From NCBI RefSeq assembly GCF_024699925.1, contig NZ_JAJOMX010000001.1:3138001-3202000 (forward strand): DNA of 64,000 nucleotides, read 5' to 3'. The DNA comes from Mesorhizobium sp. J428 (GTDB lineage Bacteria; Pseudomonadota; Alphaproteobacteria; Rhizobiales; Rhizobiaceae). The notes below the pieces were generated by a model. The model saw only the letters and a list, made by a program, of their open reading frames with translations. It was not told where the DNA came from and ran no database searches. Numbering within the stretch: the stretch's first letter is position 1; each line of letters opens with the position of its first letter. Positions 44,420-53,269 of this stretch are shown in pieces. The translations under genes and the position numbers were made by a program.

Positions 44420-45127
44420 ATGAGGGCTGCGGGACGTCGTCTCACCTTAACGGAGGAACTGGTCTCGCTGGTCGAGAGGACCGAGCCGGATCCCGGACCT
44501 GAGCCGGGCACTGTCGACCACAGTGCGGACGAGTTCTTCGCAATGGCGGGCGACCTCGTCTCGGCCGAAAAGCCGTCGGAACTGTGGGTCTTCGCTTACG
44601 GCTCGCTGATCTGGAATCCCGAATTCGACATCATCGAGTCCCGCCCGGCGATCGCCAAGGGCTGGCACCGGTCATTCTGCATCGCGATGACGCGCTGGCG
44701 CGGCACGCGGGACCTGCCAACCTTGATGATGGCGCTCGACCGTGGCGGCACGTGCAACGGGATCGCCTATCGCCTGCCGGACGCTGATCACCAGTCGCAG
44801 GTTGCGCGATTGCTGGAGCGCGAGATCGATGGCAACCCCCCGACCAATGTGCCACGCTGGATCACCGTCCGGACAGAGCGCGGGGCGGTACGCGCATTGA
44901 CCTTTGTGGCCGACCGGAAGGGGCCGGCCTATGCGGGCAGGCGGGACCGCGACGAAGTCTCCGCGATACTGGCGCGCGCGGCGGGGCATTGGGGATCGGC
45001 GGCGACATATCTCCAACGCACGGTCAGCAAGCTGCACGAGCACGGCATATATGACCGGAACCTCTGGGCCATTCAGGCCCGGGTCGCCGAGCACATCATC
45101 GCCTCCCAGGGTAAGGGCGGGCGGTAG
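44420..45127 (+). CDS. ChaC-like gamma-glutamylcyclotransferase
   Basis: The 235-residue protein has the family's substrate loop VFAYGSLIWNP (about residues 57-67), then RPAIAKGWHRSFCIAMTRWR and a late YLQRTVSKLHEHGIYDRNLW. ChaC enzymes release 5-oxoproline from glutathione. The N-terminal 50 residues are an extension not shared by the core family. It follows the helicase gene by about 100 bases and may be transcribed separately. Confidence 0.87.
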   Translation: MRAAGRRLTLTEELVSLVERTEPDPGPEPGTVDHSADEFFAMAGDLVSAEKPSELWVFAYGSLIWNPEFDIIESRPAIAKGWHRSFCIAMTRWRGTRDLPTLMMALDRGGTCNGIAYRLPDADHQSQVARLLEREIDGNPPTNVPRWITVRTERGAVRALTFVADRKGPAYAGRRDRDEVSAILARAAGHWGSAATYLQRTVSKLHEHGIYDRNLWAIQARVAEHIIASQGKGGR

Positions 45128-45187
45128 CCCGACGGCGGCACCGGATGATGCCGTATCGCCATATCCCGCCAGGCTGGCCGACGTTCC

Positions 45188-46714
45188 CTACATCACCGCC
45201 CCGATCTGCCAGGGCACGAACTCGTTGTCGCCGTAGCCGAGTTCTTCCGACTTCGACTTCTTGCCCGACGCCACGGCGAGGATCTCGTCGAAGATCTGCC
45301 GACCCTTCTCCGCCACGCCGACGCCCTCAAGGATGTCGCCGCAGTTGATGTCCATGTCGTCCATCATGCGCTCGTACATCGGTGTATTGGTGGCGAGCTT
45401 GATCGAAGGGGCGGGCTTGCAGCCATAGGCGGAGCCGCGGCCGGTGGTGAAGCAGATGATGTTGGCGCCGCCGGCGACCTGACCGGTGGCGGACACCGGG
45501 TCGTAGCCGGGCGTGTCCATGAAGACGAAGCCCTTCTCGATGACGGGTTCCGCATATTCGTAGACGGCGTTGAGCGTGGTCGAGCCGCCCTTGGCGGCGG
45601 CGCCCAACGATTTCTCGAGGATGGTGGTCAGCCCGCCGGCCTTGTTGCCGGGCGAGGGGTTGTTGTTCATCTCGCCGTCGAGGCGGCTGGTGTAGTCCTC
45701 CCACCAATGGATGCGCTCGACCAGCTTTTCCCCGACCTCGCGGGTGCGAGCGCGGCGGGTGAGGAGGTGTTCCGCACCATAGATCTCCGGCGTCTCGGAG
45801 AGGATGGCCGTGCCGCCGTTCTTGACCAGGATATCGGCCGCGACGCCGAGCGCCGGATTGGCGGTGATGCCGGAATAGCCGTCCGAGCCGCCGCATTGCA
45901 GCGCCAGCGTCAGCTGCGAGGCCGGTAGCGTTTCGCGCTGCGCGGCGTTGACCGCAGGCAGCATTTCCCGGATGCGCGCCAGGCCATGTTCGATGGTCTT
46001 CTTCGTGCCGCCCGTGTCCTGGATGGTCATGGTGCGGAAGGTGTCGCCTTCCGAAATGCCATAGGTCGATTTCATCCGACCGATCTGGAACACCTCGCAG
46101 CCGAGCCCGACCAGCAGGACCGCGCCGAGGTTCGGATTGCCGGCATAGCCCCATTGCGTGCGCTGCAGGATGTCGAAGCCCTCGCCTGAGCCGGCCATGC
46201 CGCAGCCGGTGCCGTGGGTGAAGGAGACGACGCCGTCGACGTTTGGAAAGGCGTCGAGCAGGCCGGAGCGCTGCGCGGCCTCCGCCATGAAGCGGGCGAC
46301 CGAGGCCGAGCAGTTCACGCTGGTGAGGATGCCGAGATAGTTGCGGGTGCCGGCGCGGCCGCTCTCGCGGCGAAAGCCCTCGAAGGTCGACTGTTCCTCG
46401 ACCGGCAGCACGTTTTCCGGCCGCGCGTCGGCGCAGAACTGATAGTCGCGCTCGAAATCGTGGAGATAGACATTGTGCTCGTGCACCCAGTCGCCTTTTT
46501 CGATCGGCTGGCTGGCGAAGCCGATGATCTGGCCGAACTTGCGGACCACTGCGTCCTTCGCGATCGCCCGGCTCGCCATCTTGTGCCCGAAGGGAATTCT
46601 TGCGCGCGCAACGATGCCTTCGGCGGCTGTCTCGCCGGCCTCGATGCGCTCGACGGCGATCAGCACATTGTCGTCGGCGCCGAGCCGCAGGGTCCTGGCT
46701 GTTCTGCTGTCCAC
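45188..46714 (-). CDS. UxaA-family altronate/galactarate-type dehydratase
   Basis: The 508-residue protein has an N-terminal SAF-like domain (residues about 1-90) and the UxaA/GarD catalytic part: GYxREDGRxGTRN-like FRRESGRAGTRNYLGIL, SVNCSA, HGTGCGMAGSGE, LQCGGSDGYSGITANPALG and a C-terminal DINCGDILEG. Conserved cysteines could bind the required iron. It dehydrates a hexonate or hexarate such as altronate to a 2-keto-3-deoxy acid. The GTG at 46714, preceded by GGGGAGCG, is preferred; upstream sequence does not look coding. A near-perfect operator-like repeat lies 27 bases before it. Confidence 0.88.
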   Translation of the reverse strand: MDSRTARTLRLGADDNVLIAVERIEAGETAAEGIVARARIPFGHKMASRAIAKDAVVRKFGQIIGFASQPIEKGDWVHEHNVYLHDFERDYQFCADARPENVLPVEEQSTFEGFRRESGRAGTRNYLGILTSVNCSASVARFMAEAAQRSGLLDAFPNVDGVVSFTHGTGCGMAGSGEGFDILQRTQWGYAGNPNLGAVLLVGLGCEVFQIGRMKSTYGISEGDTFRTMTIQDTGGTKKTIEHGLARIREMLPAVNAAQRETLPASQLTLALQCGGSDGYSGITANPALGVAADILVKNGGTAILSETPEIYGAEHLLTRRARTREVGEKLVERIHWWEDYTSRLDGEMNNNPSPGNKAGGLTTILEKSLGAAAKGGSTTLNAVYEYAEPVIEKGFVFMDTPGYDPVSATGQVAGGANIICFTTGRGSAYGCKPAPSIKLATNTPMYERMMDDMDINCGDILEGVGVAEKGRQIFDEILAVASGKKSKSEELGYGDNEFVPWQIGAVM

Positions 46715-46740
46715 GCTGCGCTCCCCGGGCGGTTGCCCTG

Positions 46741-46760
46741 CAAACTTGTATGGTAGTTTG
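46741..46760. promoter_or_regulatory. Perfect inverted repeat upstream of the uxaA-like gene
   Basis: CAAACT-TGTATGGT-AGTTTG has perfect six-base arms around an eight-base centre and lies 27 bases upstream of the start codon. Its TTGTATGGT resembles TTGTATGAT in the candidate operator before ytfQ. A FadR-type GntR regulator of sugar-acid genes is the likely binder. Confidence 0.55.
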
Positions 46761-46979
46761 CTCGAAAGGTATTGCGTGAGCTGGCCGTGCGCAAGCGGCA
46801 GGGTGGTCGCAGATCGAATGGCCGCGCGCGAAGACGGAGGGCATGACGCCCGGCGGATTGCGCTGGCCCATCCGCACAGGCCCGCTGGCTTCGCATTTGG
46901 CGCCGTGCAGGTCGGTTTCGCGACACTTTCGCGGCGGCGGGCTTGCCAGCATCCTGCACGATTCCGGGTCAGTCCTGCC

Positions 46980-48179
46980 ATGTCGACGCAAGTCCGCCAT
47001 CCGATCTGGCTTCCCGCCGTCAGGGCGCCGGGGGCAAGTACCTTTGCGCTGCTCTATGCGGTGGAATCCTTTGCGCGCGCGTCCGTCGCCAGCGTGATCC
47101 CGATCCAGGCCTACGAGCTGCTGCACGACAAGCAGGCCGTCTCGCTGCTCTACACCTTCGTGGCGTTGACCGGCCTGTCGGTGACGCTTTTCATGCCGAT
47201 GCTGATCGTCCGCTTCGCAAGGCGCTGGGTCTACACCGCCGGCGTCGTCTCGCTCGCCATCGGCGCGGCGATGTTCCTGACCGATACGCTGGCCGGCCAG
47301 CTTCTCGGCATGCTGTTCCGCGTCATGGGGGCGAGCGCGCTGTCGATCACGCTCAACCTCTACATCATGGACCACATCGCCAAGACCAGGTTTATCGAGG
47401 CCGAATCGATGCGCATGGCGTGGTCGACGCTCGCCTGGACCGGCGGCCCGACGATCGGCGTGTTTCTCTACAGCCATTTCGGCCTGTGGGCAGCCTATGG
47501 CGTGGTGGTGATGTTCTGCGCCATCCTGCTCGCTCTGTTCTGGTATTTCCGGCTGAGCGACGACAAGGCGATCCGGCCGGGCGTGGCCAAACCGACGAAT
47601 CCGCTCGCCAATATCGGCCGCTTCCTGGCGCAGCCGCGGTTGCGGCTCGCCTGGGCGATCGCCTTCGGCCGCTCCTGCTTCTGGACCACCTTCTTCGTCT
47701 ACGGTCCGATCCTGATGGTGGCGACGGGGCAGGGCAGCCTCGCGGGCGGCATGCTGGTCTCGGCCGGCAACGCGCTGCTGTTCTCCGCGCTGCTCTGGGG
47801 CAAGGCCGGCCGGCGCTTCGGTGCGCGGCCGACCATGACCTTCGCCTTCGCCGCGGCGTCGCTGATGCTGTTCGCGGCCGCCGCGTTCGGCGAGGTCGCA
47901 CCGCTTGCGGCCGGCGGCTGCCTGCTTCTCACGGCGTTTTTCGTCATCGCGCTGGATGCGCTCGGCTCCACCGTCTTCATGCGCGCGGTGCGGGTGCACG
48001 AACGACCGCAGATGTCGGCGGTCTACCGCACCTATCTCGACCTCTCGGAACTCCTGCCGCCGCTGGTCTATTCCGTGGTGCTGGCGTTCACCGGGCTCGG
48101 CGGCGTGTTCGCCACGCTCGGGCTGTTCCTCGCCTTCTGCGGCTGGCTGACGTGGACATATGTGCCGAAGGGGCTATAG
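46980..48179 (+). CDS. MFS transporter
   Basis: A 399-residue protein with about twelve hydrophobic helices and the major-facilitator layout, including an inter-domain loop near residues 185-220. It starts MSTQVRHPIWLPAVRAPGAS, with the first helix around residue 22. The substrate is unknown. It is divergent from the UxaA-like gene, so a sugar acid is possible, but the 265-base gap gives no firm link. Confidence 0.8.
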   Translation: MSTQVRHPIWLPAVRAPGASTFALLYAVESFARASVASVIPIQAYELLHDKQAVSLLYTFVALTGLSVTLFMPMLIVRFARRWVYTAGVVSLAIGAAMFLTDTLAGQLLGMLFRVMGASALSITLNLYIMDHIAKTRFIEAESMRMAWSTLAWTGGPTIGVFLYSHFGLWAAYGVVVMFCAILLALFWYFRLSDDKAIRPGVAKPTNPLANIGRFLAQPRLRLAWAIAFGRSCFWTTFFVYGPILMVATGQGSLAGGMLVSAGNALLFSALLWGKAGRRFGARPTMTFAFAAASLMLFAAAAFGEVAPLAAGGCLLLTAFFVIALDALGSTVFMRAVRVHERPQMSAVYRTYLDLSELLPPLVYSVVLAFTGLGGVFATLGLFLAFCGWLTWTYVPKGL

Positions 48180-48205
48180 CCGCCCGGGACGGCGCCCGGG
48201 CGGCT
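48178..48205. terminator. Bidirectional hairpin between convergent genes
   Basis: AGCCGCCCGGG (48178-48188) pairs perfectly with CCCGGGCGGCT (48195-48205). It overlaps the MFS stop and lies just before the stop of the convergent PhyH-family gene. No long T tract follows on either strand. Confidence 0.6.
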
Positions 48206-48210
48206 GTCGC

Positions 48211-48996
48211 CTAAAGACCGCAGGCCCGCCTGATCGCCAGCTGGACAGGCGACGGCGGCAGTGCCGGATCGAACTCGCCGCTGGGCAGAAGCGGCGGCTG
48301 CGCCATGAAGCGGGGCCGGCCGGCGCGGTTCGGCTGGGCCGAGTGCACCAGGAAGGGATGGCAGAGATAGACCGTGCCGGCCTCGCCAGTCGCCAGCGCC
48401 TCGTCGCAGTGCGCCGTCGACGCGAAGCCGTCCGCGGCGAGCTCGCCCAGCGTCATGCCGTCCTCCCCGCGCGGCAGGAGCTGCCGTGCGATGTCGAGAT
48501 GCGACCCGGCTCGTATCTTCGTCGGGCCGTCGGCCTCCGTCACGTCCGAGAACAGGAACAGCATGAGCAGCGCCCGTCCGCGGCTTTTGACGTTGACCCG
48601 CCATTGCATGAAGTCCGGAGCGTCGGTGCCGAAGCTTACATCGACGTGCCACCCCGCATCTCCGGGATCGTCGGGCGAGGGGAAACGGACGGGAAATGTG
48701 CCGAGGCCCGCCGGCGCGATCCAGCGCCCGGCGCCGACAAGCGTGTCGTGCGCGGCGTGCAGGGCCGGCGTGTTCGCCGCCGCCACGAAAGGCGGCGCCG
48801 TCATGAACGGAAGCCGGACGACCGGCTTCGTCCAGCCGGCGGGCTCGTCCGGCGACAGGCCCATCGCCTTCCAGAGGATGTCGCGGGCCTCGGCGGCGAG
48901 ATCGGCGCCGAATGCGCCGGCGAGACTCAGATAGCCGCGTTCGACGAAGTGTTCGACCTGGGCCGCGCCCGGGCCTTGCTGATTGATTGCAGGCAT
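48211..48996 (-). CDS. Phytanoyl-CoA dioxygenase (PhyH) family protein
   Basis: The 261-residue protein has the Fe(II) facial triad of 2-oxoglutarate oxygenases: H117-V-D119 in GWHVDVSFG and a distal histidine in YLCHPFLVHSAQPNRAGRPR, whose arginines can hold 2-oxoglutarate. Members hydroxylate lipids, ectoine, phosphonates and other small molecules; the substrate cannot be read from sequence. AAGGAG precedes the ATG. It stands alone, convergent to the MFS gene. Confidence 0.85.
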   Translation of the reverse strand: MPAINQQGPGAAQVEHFVERGYLSLAGAFGADLAAEARDILWKAMGLSPDEPAGWTKPVVRLPFMTAPPFVAAANTPALHAAHDTLVGAGRWIAPAGLGTFPVRFPSPDDPGDAGWHVDVSFGTDAPDFMQWRVNVKSRGRALLMLFLFSDVTEADGPTKIRAGSHLDIARQLLPRGEDGMTLGELAADGFASTAHCDEALATGEAGTVYLCHPFLVHSAQPNRAGRPRFMAQPPLLPSGEFDPALPPSPVQLAIRRACGL

Positions 48997-49220
48997 TCCA
49001 TGCTTCTCCTTCGGAGGCCGCCTCGCGGCTCCGGCAAATCATCTCGGCGCGTTTCCGCGCCCCGGCTCATGCGCGGGTCAGATGATCGGGAAAAAGCTGG
49101 ACATGAACATCATGCAGGCATTCTAGGGTGGGCGGGGCGTGCCGGCAAGGCACGGATTTGATTGCCGAGGTTGACAAGTCGCGGCCCAGACCCGATGCCG
49201 GGCGCAACGGAGCAACAATC

Positions 49221-49886
49221 GTGACGGCACAAGACAGGGCGGAACTGGCGGGAGGAGACGGGCTGTTCGCGCGGCCGTGGGTGTTCATCCGCGGCGTGCC
49301 GGCGATGAAGTTCCTGCCGCCGGAAGGGCCACCGGAGATCGCCTTTGCCGGCCGCTCCAATGTCGGCAAATCGTCGCTGATCAATGCGCTGGTCGGCCAG
49401 AAGGGACTGGCGCGCACCTCCAACACGCCGGGCCGCACGCAGGAGCTCAACTACTTCGTGCCGGACGGCCATTCGGGCGAGGGCGCCGACCTGCCGCCGA
49501 TCGCGCTGGTCGACATGCCGGGCTACGGCTTCGCGCAGGCGCCGAAGGCGCAGGTGGACGCCTGGACGAAGCTGGTCTTCGATTATCTGAAGGGCCGCGT
49601 GACGCTGAAGCGCGTCTACGTGCTGATCGATTCGCGTCACGGCGTGAAGGCGATCGACGACGAGGTCCTGTCGCTGCTCGACAAGGCGGCGGTGTCGTAT
49701 CAGATCGTGCTGACCAAGACCGACAAGATCAAGCCGCCGGCCGTGCCGAAGCTGGTGGCCGGGACGCTGGAGAAGATTCGCAAGCGCCCCGCCGCCTTCC
49801 CGACGGTGATCGCCACCTCGTCGGAAAAGGGCGAGGGCATGCAGGAACTGCGCGACGCAATCCTGCTGGCGGCCAGCGGCGGGTGA
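49221..49886 (+). CDS. engB: Ribosome biogenesis GTP-binding protein EngB (YihA/YsxC)
   Basis: The 221-residue GTPase has G1 [10 protein letters not shown]2/G3 around [12 protein letters not shown] and [12 protein letters not shown]4 [10 protein letters not shown] and G5 TSSEKGEG. It helps assemble the large ribosomal subunit. The start is a GTG at 49221 with GGAG nine bases upstream; a longer upstream frame lacks conservation. In many Rhizobiales engB lies between yidC and argB; here neither is adjacent and argB is 9.4 kb further on. Confidence 0.94.
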   Translation: MTAQDRAELAGGDGLFARPWVFIRGVPAMKFLPPEGPPEIAFAGRSNVGKSSLINALVGQKGLARTSNTPGRTQELNYFVPDGHSGEGADLPPIALVDMPGYGFAQAPKAQVDAWTKLVFDYLKGRVTLKRVYVLIDSRHGVKAIDDEVLSLLDKAAVSYQIVLTKTDKIKPPAVPKLVAGTLEKIRKRPAAFPTVIATSSEKGEGMQELRDAILLAASGG

Positions 49887-49916
49887 CGGCGCAGTCCCGA
49901 TCGCCTCGTCAAAGGC

Positions 49917-50405
49917 TCATCCCTCCGCCCGCGCCTTGAGCGCGGCGTTCATGCGCTCGAAGTCGGCGCGGAAGCGGTTGGTGTCGATCGCCCAGAGAAG
50001 CACGCCCCTGAACGCCTCGCCGTGGACGAGGCGGGTGCCGGTCGCGGTCTCTTCCAGCAGGAAATAGTGCTCGCCGTCGAAGATTCGCGGGAAGACGAGC
50101 CGGCCGAGCCAGCGCAGCTCCCTGTCCTTTTCGGCGGCGAGCACGGTCGGGCGGAAGGTCATGGCGCTGCCGCCCGCCGGCTGCATGGTGTTTTCGAGCG
50201 TCGCGCCGACTTCCGGCGTGCCCTTCATGGCAACGATGAACGGGTTCCATTCCGGATAGGCCGCGCCGTCGGTCAGCACCGACCAGACTTTTGTGGGCGG
50301 CGCGTCGATCATCACTTCGGTGCGGACGTCGTTGCGGGGGGCGAGCGCGAAAGCGGCTCCGAGCGCGGCGACCACGGCGGCGGCGGAGAGGAGAAGCGTC
50401 TTCAT
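49917..50405 (-). CDS. SRPBCC (START-like) domain protein with signal anchor
   Basis: A 162-residue protein with a hydrophobic N-terminus (LLLSAAAVVAALGAAFAL) and an SRPBCC domain starting VRTEVMIDAPPTKVWSVLTD, with AAYPEWNPF soon after. Such domains bind hydrophobic ligands in a deep cavity. It is probably membrane-anchored or exported. It is convergent with engB and divergent from a LysR gene. Confidence 0.82.
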   Translation of the reverse strand: MKTLLLSAAAVVAALGAAFALAPRNDVRTEVMIDAPPTKVWSVLTDGAAYPEWNPFIVAMKGTPEVGATLENTMQPAGGSAMTFRPTVLAAEKDRELRWLGRLVFPRIFDGEHYFLLEETATGTRLVHGEAFRGVLLWAIDTNRFRADFERMNAALKARAEG

Positions 50406-50518
50406 GGCAGGGTCCTTCGGGTTCGATCCAGTGGATGCGCTGCACCCTGGACAAAACCTAGGACGAACTGGCCAATACGAAAATTGTGGAAATCTGTTTG
50501 GATGATATACAGAAACGT

Positions 50519-51445
50519 ATGACAACGTCCGATCTCGGCTGGGAATTCTGGCGCAGCTTCCTTGCCGTGGCGCGCACGGGCTCGCTGTCGGCGGCCGCGC
50601 GGTCGCTGCGGCTGACCCAGCCGACGCTCGGCCGGCATGTCGACGCATTGGAGGAGGCGCTGGGCGAGCCGCTGTTCGTGCGTTCGCAGCACGGGCTCCA
50701 GCCGACGGCGCTCGCATTGTCGCTGGTTCCGCATGCGGAGGCGATGGCTTCCGCCGCCGACAGCCTGCTGCGGACCGCGTCGGGCGAGGCTGAGGGCGAG
50801 CGTGGCACGGTGCGGCTGGCGGCGAGCGAGATGATAGGCATCGAGGTATTGCCGCCGATGCTCGCCCGCTTCCGTGAGCGGTATCCGGGCATCGTGCTGG
50901 AGGTGGTGCTGTCGAACCGCAACGAGGACCTCTTGCGGCGCGACGCCGATATCGCCGTGCGGATGGTGCGGCCCCGCCAGGCCGCGCTGGTCGCGCGTCA
51001 TCTGGGCGCGGTCGGCATCGGTCTCTATGCGATGCGGGATTATCTCGCGCGCCGCGGCGTGCCGCAGACTGCGGCCGAGCTTGCGACGCATACGGTGGTG
51101 GGCGTCGACCGCGATAATGCGGCGCTGGAGGCGATCCGCATCGGCGGCGAGCCGGTGTCGCGCGAGCTGTTTTCCTATCGCTGCGACAGCGACATCGGCC
51201 AGCTCGCGGCCGTCCGCGCCGGCGTGGGCATCGGCATCTGCCAGCACGGCGTGGCCGCACGCGACCCGGACCTCGTGCCTGTCCTGCCCGACCTGTTCCA
51301 CTTCAGCCTCGACATGTGGCTCGCGATGCATGAGGACTTGCGCTATTCGAGGCGCGTGCGGCTGCTGTTCGACCATCTGGCGGCAGAGTTGCCGGCCTAT
51401 GCGAAGACCGGGCGGCGTCCGGCGAGAGGGAAGAACGACGCATGA
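50519..51445 (+). CDS. LysR family transcriptional regulator
   Basis: The 308-residue protein has an N-terminal winged helix (FLAVARTGSLSAAARSLRLT then QPTLGRHVDALEEALG, about residues 14-49) and the periplasmic-binding-like effector domain. An in-frame GTG at 50486 lies in the AT-rich promoter, so the ATG at 50519 is preferred. It overlaps the next gene by four bases (ATGA) and is divergent from the SRPBCC gene, a possible target. Confidence 0.9.
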   Translation: MTTSDLGWEFWRSFLAVARTGSLSAAARSLRLTQPTLGRHVDALEEALGEPLFVRSQHGLQPTALALSLVPHAEAMASAADSLLRTASGEAEGERGTVRLAASEMIGIEVLPPMLARFRERYPGIVLEVVLSNRNEDLLRRDADIAVRMVRPRQAALVARHLGAVGIGLYAMRDYLARRGVPQTAAELATHTVVGVDRDNAALEAIRIGGEPVSRELFSYRCDSDIGQLAAVRAGVGIGICQHGVAARDPDLVPVLPDLFHFSLDMWLAMHEDLRYSRRVRLLFDHLAAELPAYAKTGRRPARGKNDA

Positions 51446-51894
51446 ATCTCTCCGAGCAACTGGGCGCGGGACTGTCGGGCATCGAGCAGTTGCGCGCCAT
51501 CATGGCCTCGGGCAGGCGCGCCGGGATCGCCACGACGATGGACTTCCGCCTCACGGTGATCGAGGACGGCTTCGTCGTCTTCGAGGGAACGCCGGGGCTG
51601 CATGTCTACAACCCGATTGGCATGGTGCATGGCGGCTACGCAGCGACGCTGCTCGATTCGGCCTGCGGCTGCGCCGTGCACACCAAGCTGAGCGCGGCGC
51701 AGGCCTACACCACGCTCGAACTGAAGGTGAGCTATCTCAAGGCGATGACCGCCAATACCGGCCCGGTGCGGGCCGAGGGAAAGGTGATCCAGATGGGCCG
51801 CCGCGCCGCCTTTTCGGAAGGGCGGCTGGTCGACGCCGCCGGCACGGTCTACGCAACGGCGACGTCGTCGCTGCTCGTGATGGAGCGCAAGTAG
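51442..51894 (+). CDS. PaaI-type hotdog thioesterase
   Basis: A 150-residue hotdog-fold protein with the PaaI pattern: HVYNPIGMVHGGYAATLLDS, where the HGG segment caps the active-site helix, then TTLELKVSYLKAM. Family members hydrolyse acyl-CoA thioesters, often aromatic ones. It is translationally coupled to the LysR gene before it, an unusual same-strand pairing that suggests a shared function. Confidence 0.88.
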   Translation: MNLSEQLGAGLSGIEQLRAIMASGRRAGIATTMDFRLTVIEDGFVVFEGTPGLHVYNPIGMVHGGYAATLLDSACGCAVHTKLSAAQAYTTLELKVSYLKAMTANTGPVRAEGKVIQMGRRAAFSEGRLVDAAGTVYATATSSLLVMERK

Positions 51895-51895
51895 A

Positions 51896-52393
51896 TCAGG
51901 CGCCCTGCGCCGGGTGGAAGGTCAGCGCCAGGCCGTTGATGCAGTGGCGCATGCCGGTGGGCTGCGGGCCGTCGTCGAAGATATGGCCGAGATGGCCGCC
52001 GCAGCGGCGGCAGTGGCATTCGGTGCGCGTCATGAAGAAGGAACGGTCCTCCCGCGTGCCGATCGCATTCGGCAGGGACTCCCAGAAACTCGGCCAGCCG
52101 GTGCCGGATTCGTATTTCGCGTCAGACGAATAGAGCGGCAGGTCGCAGCCGGCGCAGTGGAACAGGCCCTTGCGCTTCTCGTGGTTGAGCGGGCTGGTGC
52201 CGGCGCGCTCCGTGTCTTCGTGGCGCAGCACCTGGTAGACGTCCGGCGGCAGCTGCGCCTTCCATTCGGCTTCGGTCTTGGTGATCTCGAATTCGGCGGC
52301 CATCGCGGATCCGCCACGGCCACGCAGCATTGAGCCGCCGGCGAGAACCGCGGCGGCGCCAGCGGACAGATACAGGAACGCGCGTCTGTTCAT
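51896..52393 (-). CDS. msrB: Periplasmic methionine-R-sulfoxide reductase MsrB with Tat-like signal
   Basis: The 165-residue protein starts MNRRAFLYLSAGAAAVLAGG, a twin-arginine-like signal. The mature part has zinc cysteines C80, C83, C128 and C131 and the catalytic C151 in GMRHCINGL. It reduces methionine-R-sulfoxide, here probably in the periplasm. The gene lies just downstream of the fasciclin gene on the same strand, in a neighbourhood controlled by a SigK-like factor, which fits envelope oxidative stress. Confidence 0.93.
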   Translation of the reverse strand: MNRRAFLYLSAGAAAVLAGGSMLRGRGGSAMAAEFEITKTEAEWKAQLPPDVYQVLRHEDTERAGTSPLNHEKRKGLFHCAGCDLPLYSSDAKYESGTGWPSFWESLPNAIGTREDRSFFMTRTECHCRRCGGHLGHIFDDGPQPTGMRHCINGLALTFHPAQGA

Positions 52394-52432
52394 GGTGTGC
52401 TCCTCCAGGCCGCTTCTACATTGGCGCGGCCG

Positions 52433-53140
52433 TCACGGCGAAATCAACTCAGCTTGAGCTGCCCGCGCCTGTATCCGGAGAAAGACGGCGCTCCGCCCTC
52501 CGCGACACGCGCGGAAGAGGGAGCGCCGGACGATCGCGCAGGCTCTCGGGGGTGCGATGGACCCTGCGCGAGCGACGGGAATCACATCTTCGGCAGAGAA
52601 TACCTTGTCGATGACGTGGATGACGCCGTTGGACTGGTCGACGTCGGCGATCGTGACGGTGGCCACGCCGCCGGTCTCGTCGGTGAGCGTGATCTTGTCG
52701 CCGTCCATCTTGGCCTGCAGCGTGCAGCCGCCGACGGTCTTGACCGGATGCGTGCCGCCATCGTCCTTGATCATCTTGCCGATCGCGTCCGACATGGCGT
52801 CAACCGCCACGACGTGGCAGGTCAGCACCTTCGTCAGCATCTCCTTGTTTTCGGGCTTGAGCAGGTTGTCGACCGTGCCGGCCGGCAGCGCGGCGAAGGC
52901 CTCGTTGGTCGGCGCGAAGACCGTGAACGGGCCGGGGCCCTGCAGCGTCTCGACCAGGCCGGCGGCCTTCACCGCGGCGACGAGCGTGGTGTGGTCCTTG
53001 GAATTGACCGCGTTCTCGACGATGTTCTTCTCGGCATACATCGGCGCGCCGCCGACCATCGGATTGGCGGCATGGGCGACGCCGGCAAGGGCGGCGAAGG
53101 CGACAGCGGAGGCGAGGACGGAAGACGTGAACTTGCGCAT
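52433..53140 (-). CDS. Secreted fasciclin (FAS1) domain protein with frameshifted C-terminus
   Basis: The protein has a signal peptide ending VAHAA and one FAS1 domain with TVFAPTNEAFAALPAGTVDN, LTCHVVAVDAM and NGVIHVIDKV. FAS1 proteins of this size normally end soon after VIDKVLLPK. Here, after VIDKVF, the frame runs on for about 45 basic residues to 52433. One base out of frame the sequence reads LPKM followed by TGA at 52582-52584, so one extra base near 52600 best explains the tail. The intact protein would be about 186 residues. SigK regulates fasciclin genes in mycobacteria, and a SigK-RskA pair is just upstream here. Confidence 0.87.
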   Translation of the reverse strand: MRKFTSSVLASAVAFAALAGVAHAANPMVGGAPMYAEKNIVENAVNSKDHTTLVAAVKAAGLVETLQGPGPFTVFAPTNEAFAALPAGTVDNLLKPENKEMLTKVLTCHVVAVDAMSDAIGKMIKDDGGTHPVKTVGGCTLQAKMDGDKITLTDETGGVATVTIADVDQSNGVIHVIDKVFSAEDVIPVARAGSIAPPRACAIVRRSLFRACRGGRSAVFLRIQARAAQAELISP

Positions 53141-53269
53141 GGCGTGACTCTCCTTGGGTTGTTCCCCGGGCTGGGGATGCAGGGAGCTACGGAAGCCAGG
53201 GAGACAAAGTTTCGCGGAGGTGCGGTCACGGTCGCGTGATCGGGTTCATTCGCCGGTCGAGCGCCCGTC

